Source: Prunella strophiata
Taxonomy: Eukaryota > Chordata > Aves > Passeriformes > Prunellidae
Assembly: GCA_036583965.1 (NCBI GenBank)
Contig: JAZBQD010000034.1
Coordinates: forward strand, 2,480,001 to 2,544,000
DNA length: 64,000 bases
Direction of reading: 5' to 3'
Shown here: positions 10,501-19,259 of the stretch, one piece after another
Layout: the number at the start of each line of letters is the position of its first letter
Numbering within the stretch: position 1 is the first letter of the stretch
Position numbers and translations under genes: made by a program
The notes under the pieces: generated by a model
The model's database searches: none
Told to the model about the DNA's origin: nothing
Seen by the model: only the letters and a program-made list of their open reading frames with translations

Positions 10501-13500
10501 GGGAGATGACAGTGGCTGAGACATACCAGGGGAGGCCGGTGACAGAGGTGACAACCATCAGGAGGGAGACACAGAGGAGGTCCAGATGGAAGCCTGCTCC
10601 TTTCTGCATTGGAAAAGGCAGCAGGGCTGGGGGCATCTTCCCACTTTCCTGGCCAGTTTGGGGTTCTGCTCTCCCCTGGCTGCTTCCATGGGGCCCAGCC
10701 AGGACCTGGATCCTCCCCCATTGGCTGGTGCTGCCTTTTCCCTGTCCCCCTGCTCACCTGCAGCTTGTACTCCCTGCGGTTTAGAATGACAGCAGTGATC
10801 TGCTGGTCCATGAAGATGAGGATGGTGACAAGGACAGCAGGCACTGAGGACAGCAGGCAGACCCACCATGGGTTGGCTCCAAAGGGGAAAATGATCCAGC
10901 CCCGTGCTGGGTTTGTGGGCTGTGGAGAGCAGAAGGGTCATGGCAGCTGCCACCCACTTGTGGGATGTACAGGGCAGTAGGGTGAGGGGACCAGGCCCAG
11001 GTGCCCAGGCTGGAGCCCTACAGGCACCCAGGGATGCCCCACCTCGGGGGGGGAAGAGCATCCTCACTCATCCTGGGGGTGCTGCTGGGCAGAGTGACCC
11101 ACCAGCCCCCCACAAGGACAGCCTGGCTGTGACAGAGCAGGGTGTGTTCTTGGACACCACAAGCCAGGAGCTGGGCATGTGCCTGTGGCAGCAGATGGAA
11201 GAGGTGGCATTGGGCAGCGATGGTGGTGAGCCTGAGGAAGGTGGTGGTGGGCACTGGCTGCTCTGGGGTGCTGCCAGCCCCACTCCACACCCAGGGTGAG
11301 TAGCCCAGCCCCGGAGCTGAGCTTGTGGCTCTTGCTCCAATGTGATCTGTACAGTCCAGGTCTGAGCCAGGTTATTTACAGTGCATGGAATCAGCTGTGT
11401 TCAACCCTCTCTCATTTGCTGGGGTGCACCCTGCGCCCCTGTAGGGCTGGAGCCAGTGATGAGCAGGACAGTGACAGCACAGTGGGATGCTGCCATGGTG
11501 GGCACAGACCTAGACCCTGACAGTGCTGTGCCCACCCTGCTGGCACCTTCAGCTCGCTGGGGACAAGGAGCTTGGGGGTCTCCAGGCCCAGGACAGCATC
11601 GAGAGCGCAGGAGGCGAGGATGGCCAGGATGACAGCGAAGTCGCTCACCAGCTTCCGCACCTGCAGATGGAGAGGGCTTGGCCCAGGCTGGCAGGGGTGG
11701 GGGCTGCTCTGGGAGCAGCCTTGAGATGCAGCACCCAGAGCCATCCCCACACCAGTGGGACAGGTGGCCTTGTCACTGGGGGGGCTGAAAGATGCTGACC
11801 CCCACAGGGAAGTAGCGGCTGCTCCTGAAGCGCTTGAGCGCAGTGCAGAAGAGGAAGGTGCCCCCAAAGAGCAGGAAGGAGATGAGGGTGACATCGGGCA
11901 CAAACTGGCAGCTGGTCCCCAGGAGATGCCCACCTTGGTCCAGGCACTGGGTCCTGCTCAGCCCTGCTGGTGTGGCAGGAGGCTGCAGGGACAAGGTGGG
12001 CAGTGAGGAGGGGTCACACATGGACACCTTGGGCTCACCCCAGGGCCTTACCTGCCTGCCTGGGAGCAGGGGCTGTACCTGCTGGGTGACCAGGGGTGAG
12101 GGCAGCCACGTGTCATTCCCTGCTGAGCTGTGACCTGCAAAGTGACAGGGGGAACATTGGTACTGGTTTCATCAGGATGACTGGGTTGATGCTGCCATCA
12201 GGCTGGGTCCTCAAGCTCTTCCTGAGGACTCAGGGTGCTGGATGGGGTCCCATGGGACCTCTGAGGCCCTGATGCCTGGTTGATGCCTAGGGAGCACCAG
12301 GGAGGGATGTCCCTGTGAAGGGCTTGGCTAAAACACTGGACACTCAGAGGCACCATTGACCCAGGCTGGCCAGCACTGATGTTTTTGGCACATGGTGTAG
12401 GTCCCATTTCCAGGGTCAGTGTGAGTCATGTAGTTTCCAGGGTCATGTCTTCAAGCCCCAGAAAACAGCCTCTGATTTATAGACTGGGCTAGAAATGGCA
12501 GAGCAAACTCATCCAGATGCTCCTTCCCAGCCTCTGACATCCCCCAGTCTTGGAGGCATAGGGGATGTACCAAGGCTGTCCTAGCTCCCTGTACTGCCCT
12601 GCCTGGTTCCTGGGCAGTTCTGGGAGGACAGGAATAGATGGACAGACTGTATGGAGGGAAGTGGAGGACACTGCAATGTGCTCAGGCAGGTGAGGATGGG
12701 ATTAAACAGCCTCCTCCTCCAGTGCCTTCCCCCATCCAGCCAGGAAACAGGTTCCCAGTGGCATCCTGGGCCAGCAGCTTCCTGCTCCCCTCCCGCCCAC
12801 GGCTGCTTGGGCTCACCGGGGCTGGACAAGTTGCAGGTGCAGCTGTAGGAGGTGACGTTGTCCAGCCGGTAGTGCCAGTTGATGGGGAAGGCATCTGCCA
12901 GGCTCAGCATCTTCTTCAGGGAGTCGTAGATGAAAATCAGGCTGATGAGGGCGCAGAAGCCTTCCTCGGTGAAGCGCGTGAAGTAGCGCACCAGGTGACT
13001 GGCCTCGTGGCCACCAGCACCACGCCAAAAAACGCCACCCAGAGCCCAATCCAGAGGCGGAACTCCAGGTAGTCCAGGCTGTGATCCCTGGGGGAAAGGG
13101 TGACTCAGAGCCTCGCCAGTGACACCTGCCTGGAGGGATGGTGGCCAGCTCCAGCTGGGGGATGCTGGGCTGAGGATCCATCCCTGGCACTGAACTCACT
13201 GGCTGAAGGAGAAGAGGAGGCGCTCAAAGACAAGCACGGGGCCGGTGCTGCTCAGGATGGTCAGGGGCTGGCCCGAAAAGAGGCAGAAGATGAATCCAGC
13301 AAAGGCTGTGCCCAGGAAGCTCTCCAGCACCCCCTGAAATGCAGGAAAGGGGTGCCAGGTGCCAGGCACATGGCAGGGAGGAGGGTTGTGGGTCTGTCCC
13401 CTCAGCAGCACAGAATAATACAGGGTCAGTGCTGGGGACCACAGGGTAAGAAAGCAAAATTCAGGTAACACTCAGGATGTCCTGGGGATGCAGTAGGAGA

Positions 13501-14024
13501 TGGGCACCCAGGGGCCCTCTGGATGAGGGTTGGTACCAGGCATCCAGGCCACACTGACCTGCATGTTGGCAGTTGCATCCCCCAGCATGCCCCCGAAGGT
13601 GATGGCGTTGGTGACTGTGGCCAGGTAGATGTAGAGCACTGCTGAGAGGCACTGAGGGTGCAGGGCATCAGAGAAGTCACTGCCATACCACGGTGCCTTC
13701 CTCTGGATGTCTCGCAGCAGCCCCCCAAAAAGCCTGGGGCAGGGCAGGGAGGTCTCAGAGCAGGCCCCATAGGGAGCTGCACAGCAAGGGATTGTCCCTT
13801 CCCCTGGGTACAGGAACTCAGAGGGGCTTGGACATGGTGGCCCCACGAGAAACCAGTGACCTGCCCCAAATCCAGCACCTGCTGCACCTCCCACTGCCCT
13901 TCCAGACACTGACCTGCCTGTCCTCTCCAGCTCCTCCCCAGAGTGTGGGTGCCCTGGGCTGGCTCTGTCCCCAGCTCTCATGTCCCCTTTACCATGTGGC
14001 TGGTCCAGTGGGTCCACAGCAGTC
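7573..14024 (-). CDS. SLC4A9: SLC4A9 linker and transmembrane domain exons
   Basis: The exon at 13914-14024 is a poorly conserved linker ending EELERTGR. Exon 13559-13733 starts the membrane domain ([32 protein letters not shown]). 13200-13333 has [20 protein letters not shown]. 12817-13087 and 12079-12134 cover the extracellular loop with candidate N-glycosylation sequons NVT, NLS and NDT. 11800-11982 and 11547-11660 have the next helices and [14 protein letters not shown]. 10758-10919 has [11 protein letters not shown] and [12 protein letters not shown]. 10425-10603 has [19 protein letters not shown]. 10085-10157 and 9138-9206 have FMAPVLK and [14 protein letters not shown]. 8139-8312 has [12 protein letters not shown] and [12 protein letters not shown]. 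The last two encode the cytoplasmic tail. The donor after 11800 (GTCAGC) is weak; it was chosen because it keeps the alignment to the family ungapped. Confidence 0.85.
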
Positions 14025-17000
14025 CTGTGGCAGAGCAGAGCCTGAGAAAACAGGCTGCAGCTTGGGACCCTCAGGACCCAGCTGCATTTAGGGGACACTG
14101 GGACAGGAAAGGGAGAATGGAGAGAGGACAGGGGTGCAAACAGGCCTTGTGCATCCCCTGATAATGGAGGGGAGAAAGGAAGAGGAGGAGACATGGCAGA
14201 TGATGATCTTTGAAGGTTTTTTCCAACTCAACCATGATTTCCTCTGGCAAGCTCTGGAGCCAGCCCTTGCAGGACTGGTTTTAGTGGAGGAGTTGGGCAG
14301 ACTTAGGGTGTCCTGCTCAGAGGTTGAGTTTCACATGTGAGTGCTGAATCCCAGTGTTCCCATCAGCTCCCTTTGGAGGGGGTTTGCCTTCCACTGCCAA
14401 GTGGGACAGCAGGACTAACAGCAGGGGGGACCAAAGCAGGGGCCTGTGGAGGGGCTTGGCTGGGAGGATCCCCTGGCACCTGGGCAGCTTCATCCCCATG
14501 GAGATGGAAGTTCCAGTGTCACAGACAGAGGTATCCCTGCAGAGGGGCTGGCAGGGGTTGGGGTGCCCTCCCTCCTGCCCACCTCCTGCGTGGAGCTGGC
14601 AGGTGGCTTGGTGGAGGGATTCGGGCACCAGGGTCCCATTTCCCAGGAGGAAGCACAACCAGCTCATCCAGGAATGCCTCTATCCCTGCCACCAGGTCCT
14701 CTCGGTGCTCAGCCTGCCAGGCAACTCTTTGGAAGAGCTGTGGGGAGATGCTGTGGTTTAGCCACCTTGTCCCTGCATTCATCCACTTGGAACCTTCCTC
14801 CCAGCCTGGAGCTATCACCAGGAAACAAACCCACCCACTTCAGGGCAACGGGTGCCCTACATCCTGCAAACCCACCCAAGCTTTTGGTTTTTTATCCTGG
14901 GCAAGGGAGGTCACCAGCTTGCCCATCCTCTGCCCTCCACTGCAGCCTGCAGAGGAGAGGAGTCCTGGTGTCCCCATCCCATCCCTGGGTGCTGTGCCAG
15001 GCTCACCTCATCTGCCAGCAGTGTGGCCATGGCCCTGCCAACCTCGTGGTAGGCTTTCCCTCTGGGGGGGCCCAGCAGGATGAAGAGGAACCTGTGGCAA
15101 GACAGCACATCTCCAGAGCAGCCCTCTCCCCTCCAGGGGATGCCTCTCTGGGGGGAAGACTGTGGGGATGTGGGGATGGGGGCTGGGCAGGCCTGGGGGA
15201 CTTCTGCCACCCTAAAAGTGGGGTTGGGGGGGCAGAAGACAAGACACATGTTTGCAGTGTCTGCTGCCACTGCATGGCAACCTCACAGAGACCATGGGAC
15301 ACCAGGACCCTGGTGTCACAAGGGTCTGCAGAAATCCAGACTGGGAGGTCTGGGGGAACAGGTCTTTGGGACAGAGGAGGAGAAATCCTCAGCTGGAGGT
15401 GTCTGTGGCATCATTTTCCTGGGAATGTTGCTTGCAGGCAGGATGCTGGTGTGTTAGGGAAGGAGAGCTTGCCAGCAGCACAGGCAGCAGGTTTGACAGG
15501 ACACTGGAGACATGGGAGGAGCCTGGAAAGAGAGCTCAGAGCCCTTGATAAAATATGGTAAAAATCCCACACTTGAGAGGAATGGTGCAAAATCTCCAGA
15601 GGGACAATCCACACAAATCCTCCACACCTTTCCAAAGCTGTCAGGAATGGTTACAGTCCTGAAAGCCTGGGATTGTTAAGCAGTTCCAGTGACTGTACCC
15701 TGAGCAAAACCCCAGAGGGGGAGCAGGGAAACTCCTCTGGCTGTGCAAGTGGGACTTGGCAGAACCCCCCTGATGCTGGATCCTGCTCCAAAGGGAAAAG
15801 AGGTGACAATTTGGAATTGCTTTCACCCAGGCATCTCCACCAAGGCATTGGGCAAACCTTAAAACCCTAGAGATGGATCTGGATGAGAGACAGCCCTGAG
15901 GCAGTGGCTGCACCCGTGGGACAGCCTGGCATGGCCAGCAAGGGGATGGCACCCTGGGCAAAGGCATGGGTAGTGGCAAGGTCTCCCTGCCCTCCGGTTT
16001 GGGAGAGGAAGATGCAGGGCAAGGGGTTATCGTGAAACCCTCGACACCCTGGGGCATTCACGGGGATTTGCCACCCAGCTCCCGCGGAGGAGGGAGCAGA
16101 GGTGGGTGGGTGTCTGTCCTGCTCCTCCCAGCTCCTGGGGACGGGTGCTCTGGGCAGAGTGACCAGGAGGTGGCAATGTCCCTCCTGATCCCCGCCTGCT
16201 TCCTCTGCTCACTCCCTAAGGAAGTCCTCAGCCCAAGACACACTGCCCGTTTCCCCCCACGGCTTTGGAGGATGCATTCCTCAGCCACGGGGAAACCATG
16301 GGGACCTCCTGCCCTGCTCCTCTGCCCCCACCCCATCTCACCACTCAGGAGAACACGGGAGGGCAAGAGTCTCCTAAAAACCTGCATCCCACTCCGCCGC
16401 CAGGCCCCACGCTCCCGGCAGTGGGTGGAGAGCATCCAGAACCAGCTAAGGACAGGGACTACAGTGGGAATGACCCCGGGGATGTCCCTTCCAGGCTGCC
16501 CAACACTCAGCCCATTCTGCAGTGCTCCTAAGAAGCTGGGAAAAGCAGGAGGAGAAGCAGTGAGGCAGGATTCTGGGACTGCACGTGGCACTGGGGGCCA
16601 TTCCTTTTCCTTTGGACAAGCAAAGCCTTGTCTGGTGTGGGGGAAATGGGGAGACAGGGACGGGGGAAGGCACAGGGCCATCGGCCATGCTCTGTTACCT
16701 GCTTGGAAGGGAAACCTCAGCCAGTGAGCCAAGGGACACCCCACGCCTGAGGCGAATGAAGGCAGTGAAGGGCTTTTCCAGGAATTCAACTTCCCCGACA
16801 GCAACGTGGGCTGCTTCAGCCCCCGGTGGGACCTTCTTCTTGAATCTGTTTCTGAGCTGAAAGGAAAGGGATGCAGCAGCTGGGTACTCCGGATGCCGTG
16901 GCTGGGCATTCCGGATGCAGTGGCTGCTCCCAGCCCAGCTCCATGCTGCCCTACCTGCTCCTTAAGAGGCGTTTTGGAGACCTGGGTTCTGGGCTCAGAC

Positions 17001-19259
17001 CTGCCTTTGGCTTTCCCTGCAAAGAAAGAGAAGAAGCAGCAAAATCCACACAAAAGTGAACGGCCAGCGTGGGTACTGCCCCCGGCTGGAGGCAGCAGGG
17101 GGACGCCTGGTGGCACAGCCGGGTTTCCTACCTCGGCAGGGAGAGAGAGCAAGCTCGGCAAGGAGCTGCAGCAGGGATTTTGTAGTGCTGGTGCTGCGGC
17201 TGGAGGAGCAGGAGGGCTACCACGCGCTCCCTCAGTGCAGGCTGCAGCTCTGCTTCCTCGGGCTGCTCGGAAAGTGCTGTGTCTGCATCAGGGACAGGGA
17301 CAGCTCTGAGTGCAGCCTGCTTCACTGCCTGCTGGGGAGCTGCCCAGGGGAAAACCCCCTTAGCTGGAGGAGCAGAGAGCCCCCCAGGTACCCAGCTGTC
17401 ATTCTTCAGTGCTGTTCTATTGGCACCTCTTGGTGGCCTGTCCCTCTCTGGTGACCAGCCCATCCCAGGAGATGACCTTTGCATTACTCATGTACCGATT
17501 ATTTCCTTGAAACTGGTGGCATCCAGGTCCAGGAGCATTGTCCCCTTCTGTAGGCATGTCCTCAGCTGGAACAGGCTGTGCAGGGGCAGAGCTGGGACAT
17601 GGGGTGAGCTCCAGCGCTCCCCACCATCCTCCACCTTCTCCTCAAACTTGATCCACCTGTCCCAGGGAGATGTGGGGGCTCAGTGCCAGGGTAGGCCCTG
17701 TGCCCTGTGCCAGGCAGTGGGAGCTAGAGCCTGGGTCCATCTTTGAGCTTAGCATGGGGCTGGCACTGGCAGGGAGGGGTTTGGGTGGCTCAGAGGGGCC
17801 TGCAGCTGGTTCATGGGGTAGGGGCAGCTGGGCAGACAGAGTGGTCATTCCTGCAGACCCACACCTCTCTGAGGTCTGATCAGGGGAATTCCAACCACAA
17901 TGAGGTGACAGGATGGTTCAGGTTTGAAGGGACTTTAAAGCTCACATTATTCCAAGCCCTCCACCATGGGCAGGGACACCTTCCACTATCCCAGCTTGCT
18001 CCAAGCCCCTTCCAGCCCGGCCTTGGACACTTCCAGGGATGGAGCAGCCACGGCTTCTCCAGGCAATCTGTGCCTTGCTACCCTCACAGGGAAGAATTTC
18101 TTCCCAATATCCCATCTAAGACTGATCTCTGGCAGTGGGAAGCCATTCCTGCTTGTGCTGTCACTCCAGTCCCTTGTCCAAAGTCCCTCTCCAGCTCTCT
18201 TGGAGCCCCTTTAGGCACTGGAAGAGGCTCTAAGGTCTCCCCTGAGCCTTGACTTCTGCAGGCTAAACAACACCCCACCTCTCTCATCCTGTCTCCATAG
18301 CAGAGCTGTCCCAACAAAGCTGTTCCAGCCTTTGAATCATTTCTATGGTTTCCTTTGGATGTGCTTCAACAGGAGCTGGATGTGGTGCCCCAGGCAGTCC
18401 CACACAAAGCAGAACAGGGGGAGAAGCCCCTCCTCACCCTGCTGCCCGTGCTGCAGCCCAGGATACACTCTCCTTTCTGGGCTGCAAGTGCACAGTGCTG
18501 GCTGATGTCCCATCTGTCACCCAGCAGCACCCCTCAGTCATTTTCTGCAGGGCTCCCAGCCCATCCCCAGCTGTGCAGGGGCTGGGGGTGGCCGTGCCAT
18601 TAGCAGCGTTTGCTGGAGTCAGAACAGAAGTGTCTTGAGCTGTTTTCACGCTCGGGCCATGCCAAATATTTTAACGCCGGGCACAGACAGAGCTTCCCTT
18701 TGTGCCCGTGGGTGGGCGCGCAGCCGCGGGGCGCTGCTCGTGCTGCACGGGCAGAGCGTGCCCGGCACTGCGGGCTCCGGCCGAGGGGCGGCCGAGCGGG
18801 GCTGGGTGCAGGGGAGAGCCACAGCCCGGCGGCTTTGGTCCCGAAGACCCACTGCTGTCCCCAGACTGCTGTGGCCCCGGTCCCCTGTGCCCCTGCCGGG
18901 GGTGGAGGGGTGCTAGGGGGCACGGGGACATCCCAGCCCCCGCTGGAGCCTTGGAGAGGCGACAGAGAGGAGCAGGAGGAAGGGCGCTGTGCCTGGCCTG
19001 CCTGACATGCTGCCCTCTCCCATGAAATTAAACCAGCCCAGCTGTGCACTGGCGGAGCAGAGCCCTGCCTTGGGGCTGAGGCTGGGGAACTGCCGGCCTC
19101 GGGACATGCCCTGGGCTCCCGAAGCGTGGCCCAGCAGCTTGGCTCTCGCAGATGTGCCTACCTGGCCATCTCCCTCCACTCCAGCCCCGCCGGGGTGCTG
19201 AGCAGCTGGTTGAGCTGGATGAAGAGCGGCGGGCAGGTGACGTCCCCCTTCTCCTCCCA
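7573..19259 (-). CDS. SLC4A9: SLC4A9 (AE4-type bicarbonate/anion transporter), 21 exons placed, two frame breaks
   Basis: Minus-strand coding exons, 5' to 3': 19162-19259, 17496-17656, 17132-17282, 16955-17016, 16699-16856, 15007-15091, 14583-14737, 13914-14024, 13559-13733, 13200-13333, 12817-13087, 12079-12134, 11800-11982, 11547-11660, 10758-10919, 10425-10603, 10085-10157, 9138-9206, 8139-8312, 7714-7845, 7573-7626 (stop TAG). Together they encode about 918 residues, near the length of human AE4. Family hallmarks include [50 protein letters not shown] and [14 protein letters not shown]. The protein ends in INLSVN, close to the human AE4 end. SLC4 proteins carry bicarbonate across the plasma membrane; AE4 is described in epithelia such as kidney and salivary duct. 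The first exon and start codon are not identified. Two frame problems (separate entries) mean this is either an assembly artefact or a decaying gene. Identity is secure; functionality is not. Confidence 0.9.
9295..9675 (-). mobile_element. CR1 LINE fragment (minus orientation)
   Basis: In the SLC4A9 intron between exons 9138-9206 and 10085-10157. The plus strand reads as the reverse complement of CR1, with recognisable text such as CTTGGTGCCATCTGCAAA, ATGAAGATATTTAACAG and CCATCCAGCCAGTTCCTGAT. It corresponds to a region upstream of the CR1 3' end; the terminal tail is not present here. Confidence 0.75.
12817..13087 (-). pseudogene. SLC4A9: SLC4A9 exon with one-base deletion
   Basis: Upstream of the break the frame reads [19 protein letters not shown]; downstream it reads [20 protein letters not shown]. 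The expected family sequence between them is T-E-A, but the DNA gives an ACG AGG reading, one G short, at about 13003-13007. The exon is 271 nt where its flanking phases require 272. Without correction the frame shifts before the second half of the membrane domain. The flanks are perfectly conserved, so a sequencing or assembly error in GC-rich DNA is at least as likely as a real mutation. Confidence 0.8.
14195..14260 (+). mobile_element. Possible CR1 3' terminal scrap
   Basis: A short match to the CR1 terminal text (GATGATCTTTGAAGG followed by TTCCAACTCAACCATGATT) in a SLC4A9 intron. It is too short and diverged for a firm call. Confidence 0.35.
14583..19259 (-). CDS. SLC4A9: SLC4A9 N-terminal cytoplasmic domain exons
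   Basis: Seven exons encode the band-3 cytoplasmic domain. Exon 19162-19259 (5' border inferred from a GCAG acceptor) encodes [12 protein letters not shown] and GLEWREMA. Exon 17496-17656 encodes [19 protein letters not shown] and the [11 protein letters not shown] helix. Exon 17132-17282 encodes [19 protein letters not shown]. Exon 16955-17016 is a basic linker ending TPLKEQ. Exon 16699-16856 encodes [20 protein letters not shown] and [12 protein letters not shown]. Exons 15007-15091 and 14583-14737 encode [19 protein letters not shown] and [17 protein letters not shown]. Phases agree at every junction except 17132/17016. Compared with human AE4, the first two exons join as [13 protein letters not shown] without the extra human segment, as in the sodium-bicarbonate cotransporters. 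Confidence 0.85.
15092..16698. other. SLC4A9: SLC4A9 intron (1.6 kb)
   Basis: Intron between the GEVEFLEK exon and the LGPPRGK exon. Both splice sites are canonical (GTAACA donor, CCACAG acceptor). Long ORFs on both strands cross it but show no family resemblance. I see no element or motif that I can name. Confidence 0.7.
16955..17282 (-). other. SLC4A9: SLC4A9 exon pair with incompatible splice phases
   Basis: Exon 17132-17282 reads in frame to a good donor (GTAGGA) leaving two leftover bases. The next exon (acceptor TTCTTTGCAG, starting 17016) needs one leftover base to read KAKGRSEP through TPLKEQ into the conserved LRNRFKKK. With the visible splice sites the junction is out of frame and meets a stop. 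A one-base length error in the CTCTCTCTCCC tract near the exon end would explain it. Alternatively the true donor differs, or an exon is missing. Confidence 0.55.
17885..18595 (-). mobile_element. CR1 LINE 3' end, about 700 bp (minus orientation)
   Basis: A long, clear CR1 copy. Starting at its 3' end, the plus strand reads GGGACTTTAAAGCTCAC, CCATGGGCAGGGACACCTTC, CTTCCAGGGATGGAGCAGCC, GAAGAATTTCTTCCCAATAT, AAGTCCCTCTCCAGC and finally TTCTGGGCTGCAAGTGCACA. It lies in the SLC4A9 intron between 17656 and 19162 and is 5'-truncated, as most CR1 copies are. Confidence 0.88.

Noticed and set aside
10050..10844. 264-codon minus-strand ORF
   Set aside because: It overlaps real SLC4A9 exons in part but runs through introns and the wrong frame; the exons are annotated separately with splice sites.
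13472..14194. 240-codon minus-strand ORF
   Set aside because: It fuses two SLC4A9 exons with the intron between them. The true exons are 13914-14024 and 13559-13733, with proper donors and acceptors.
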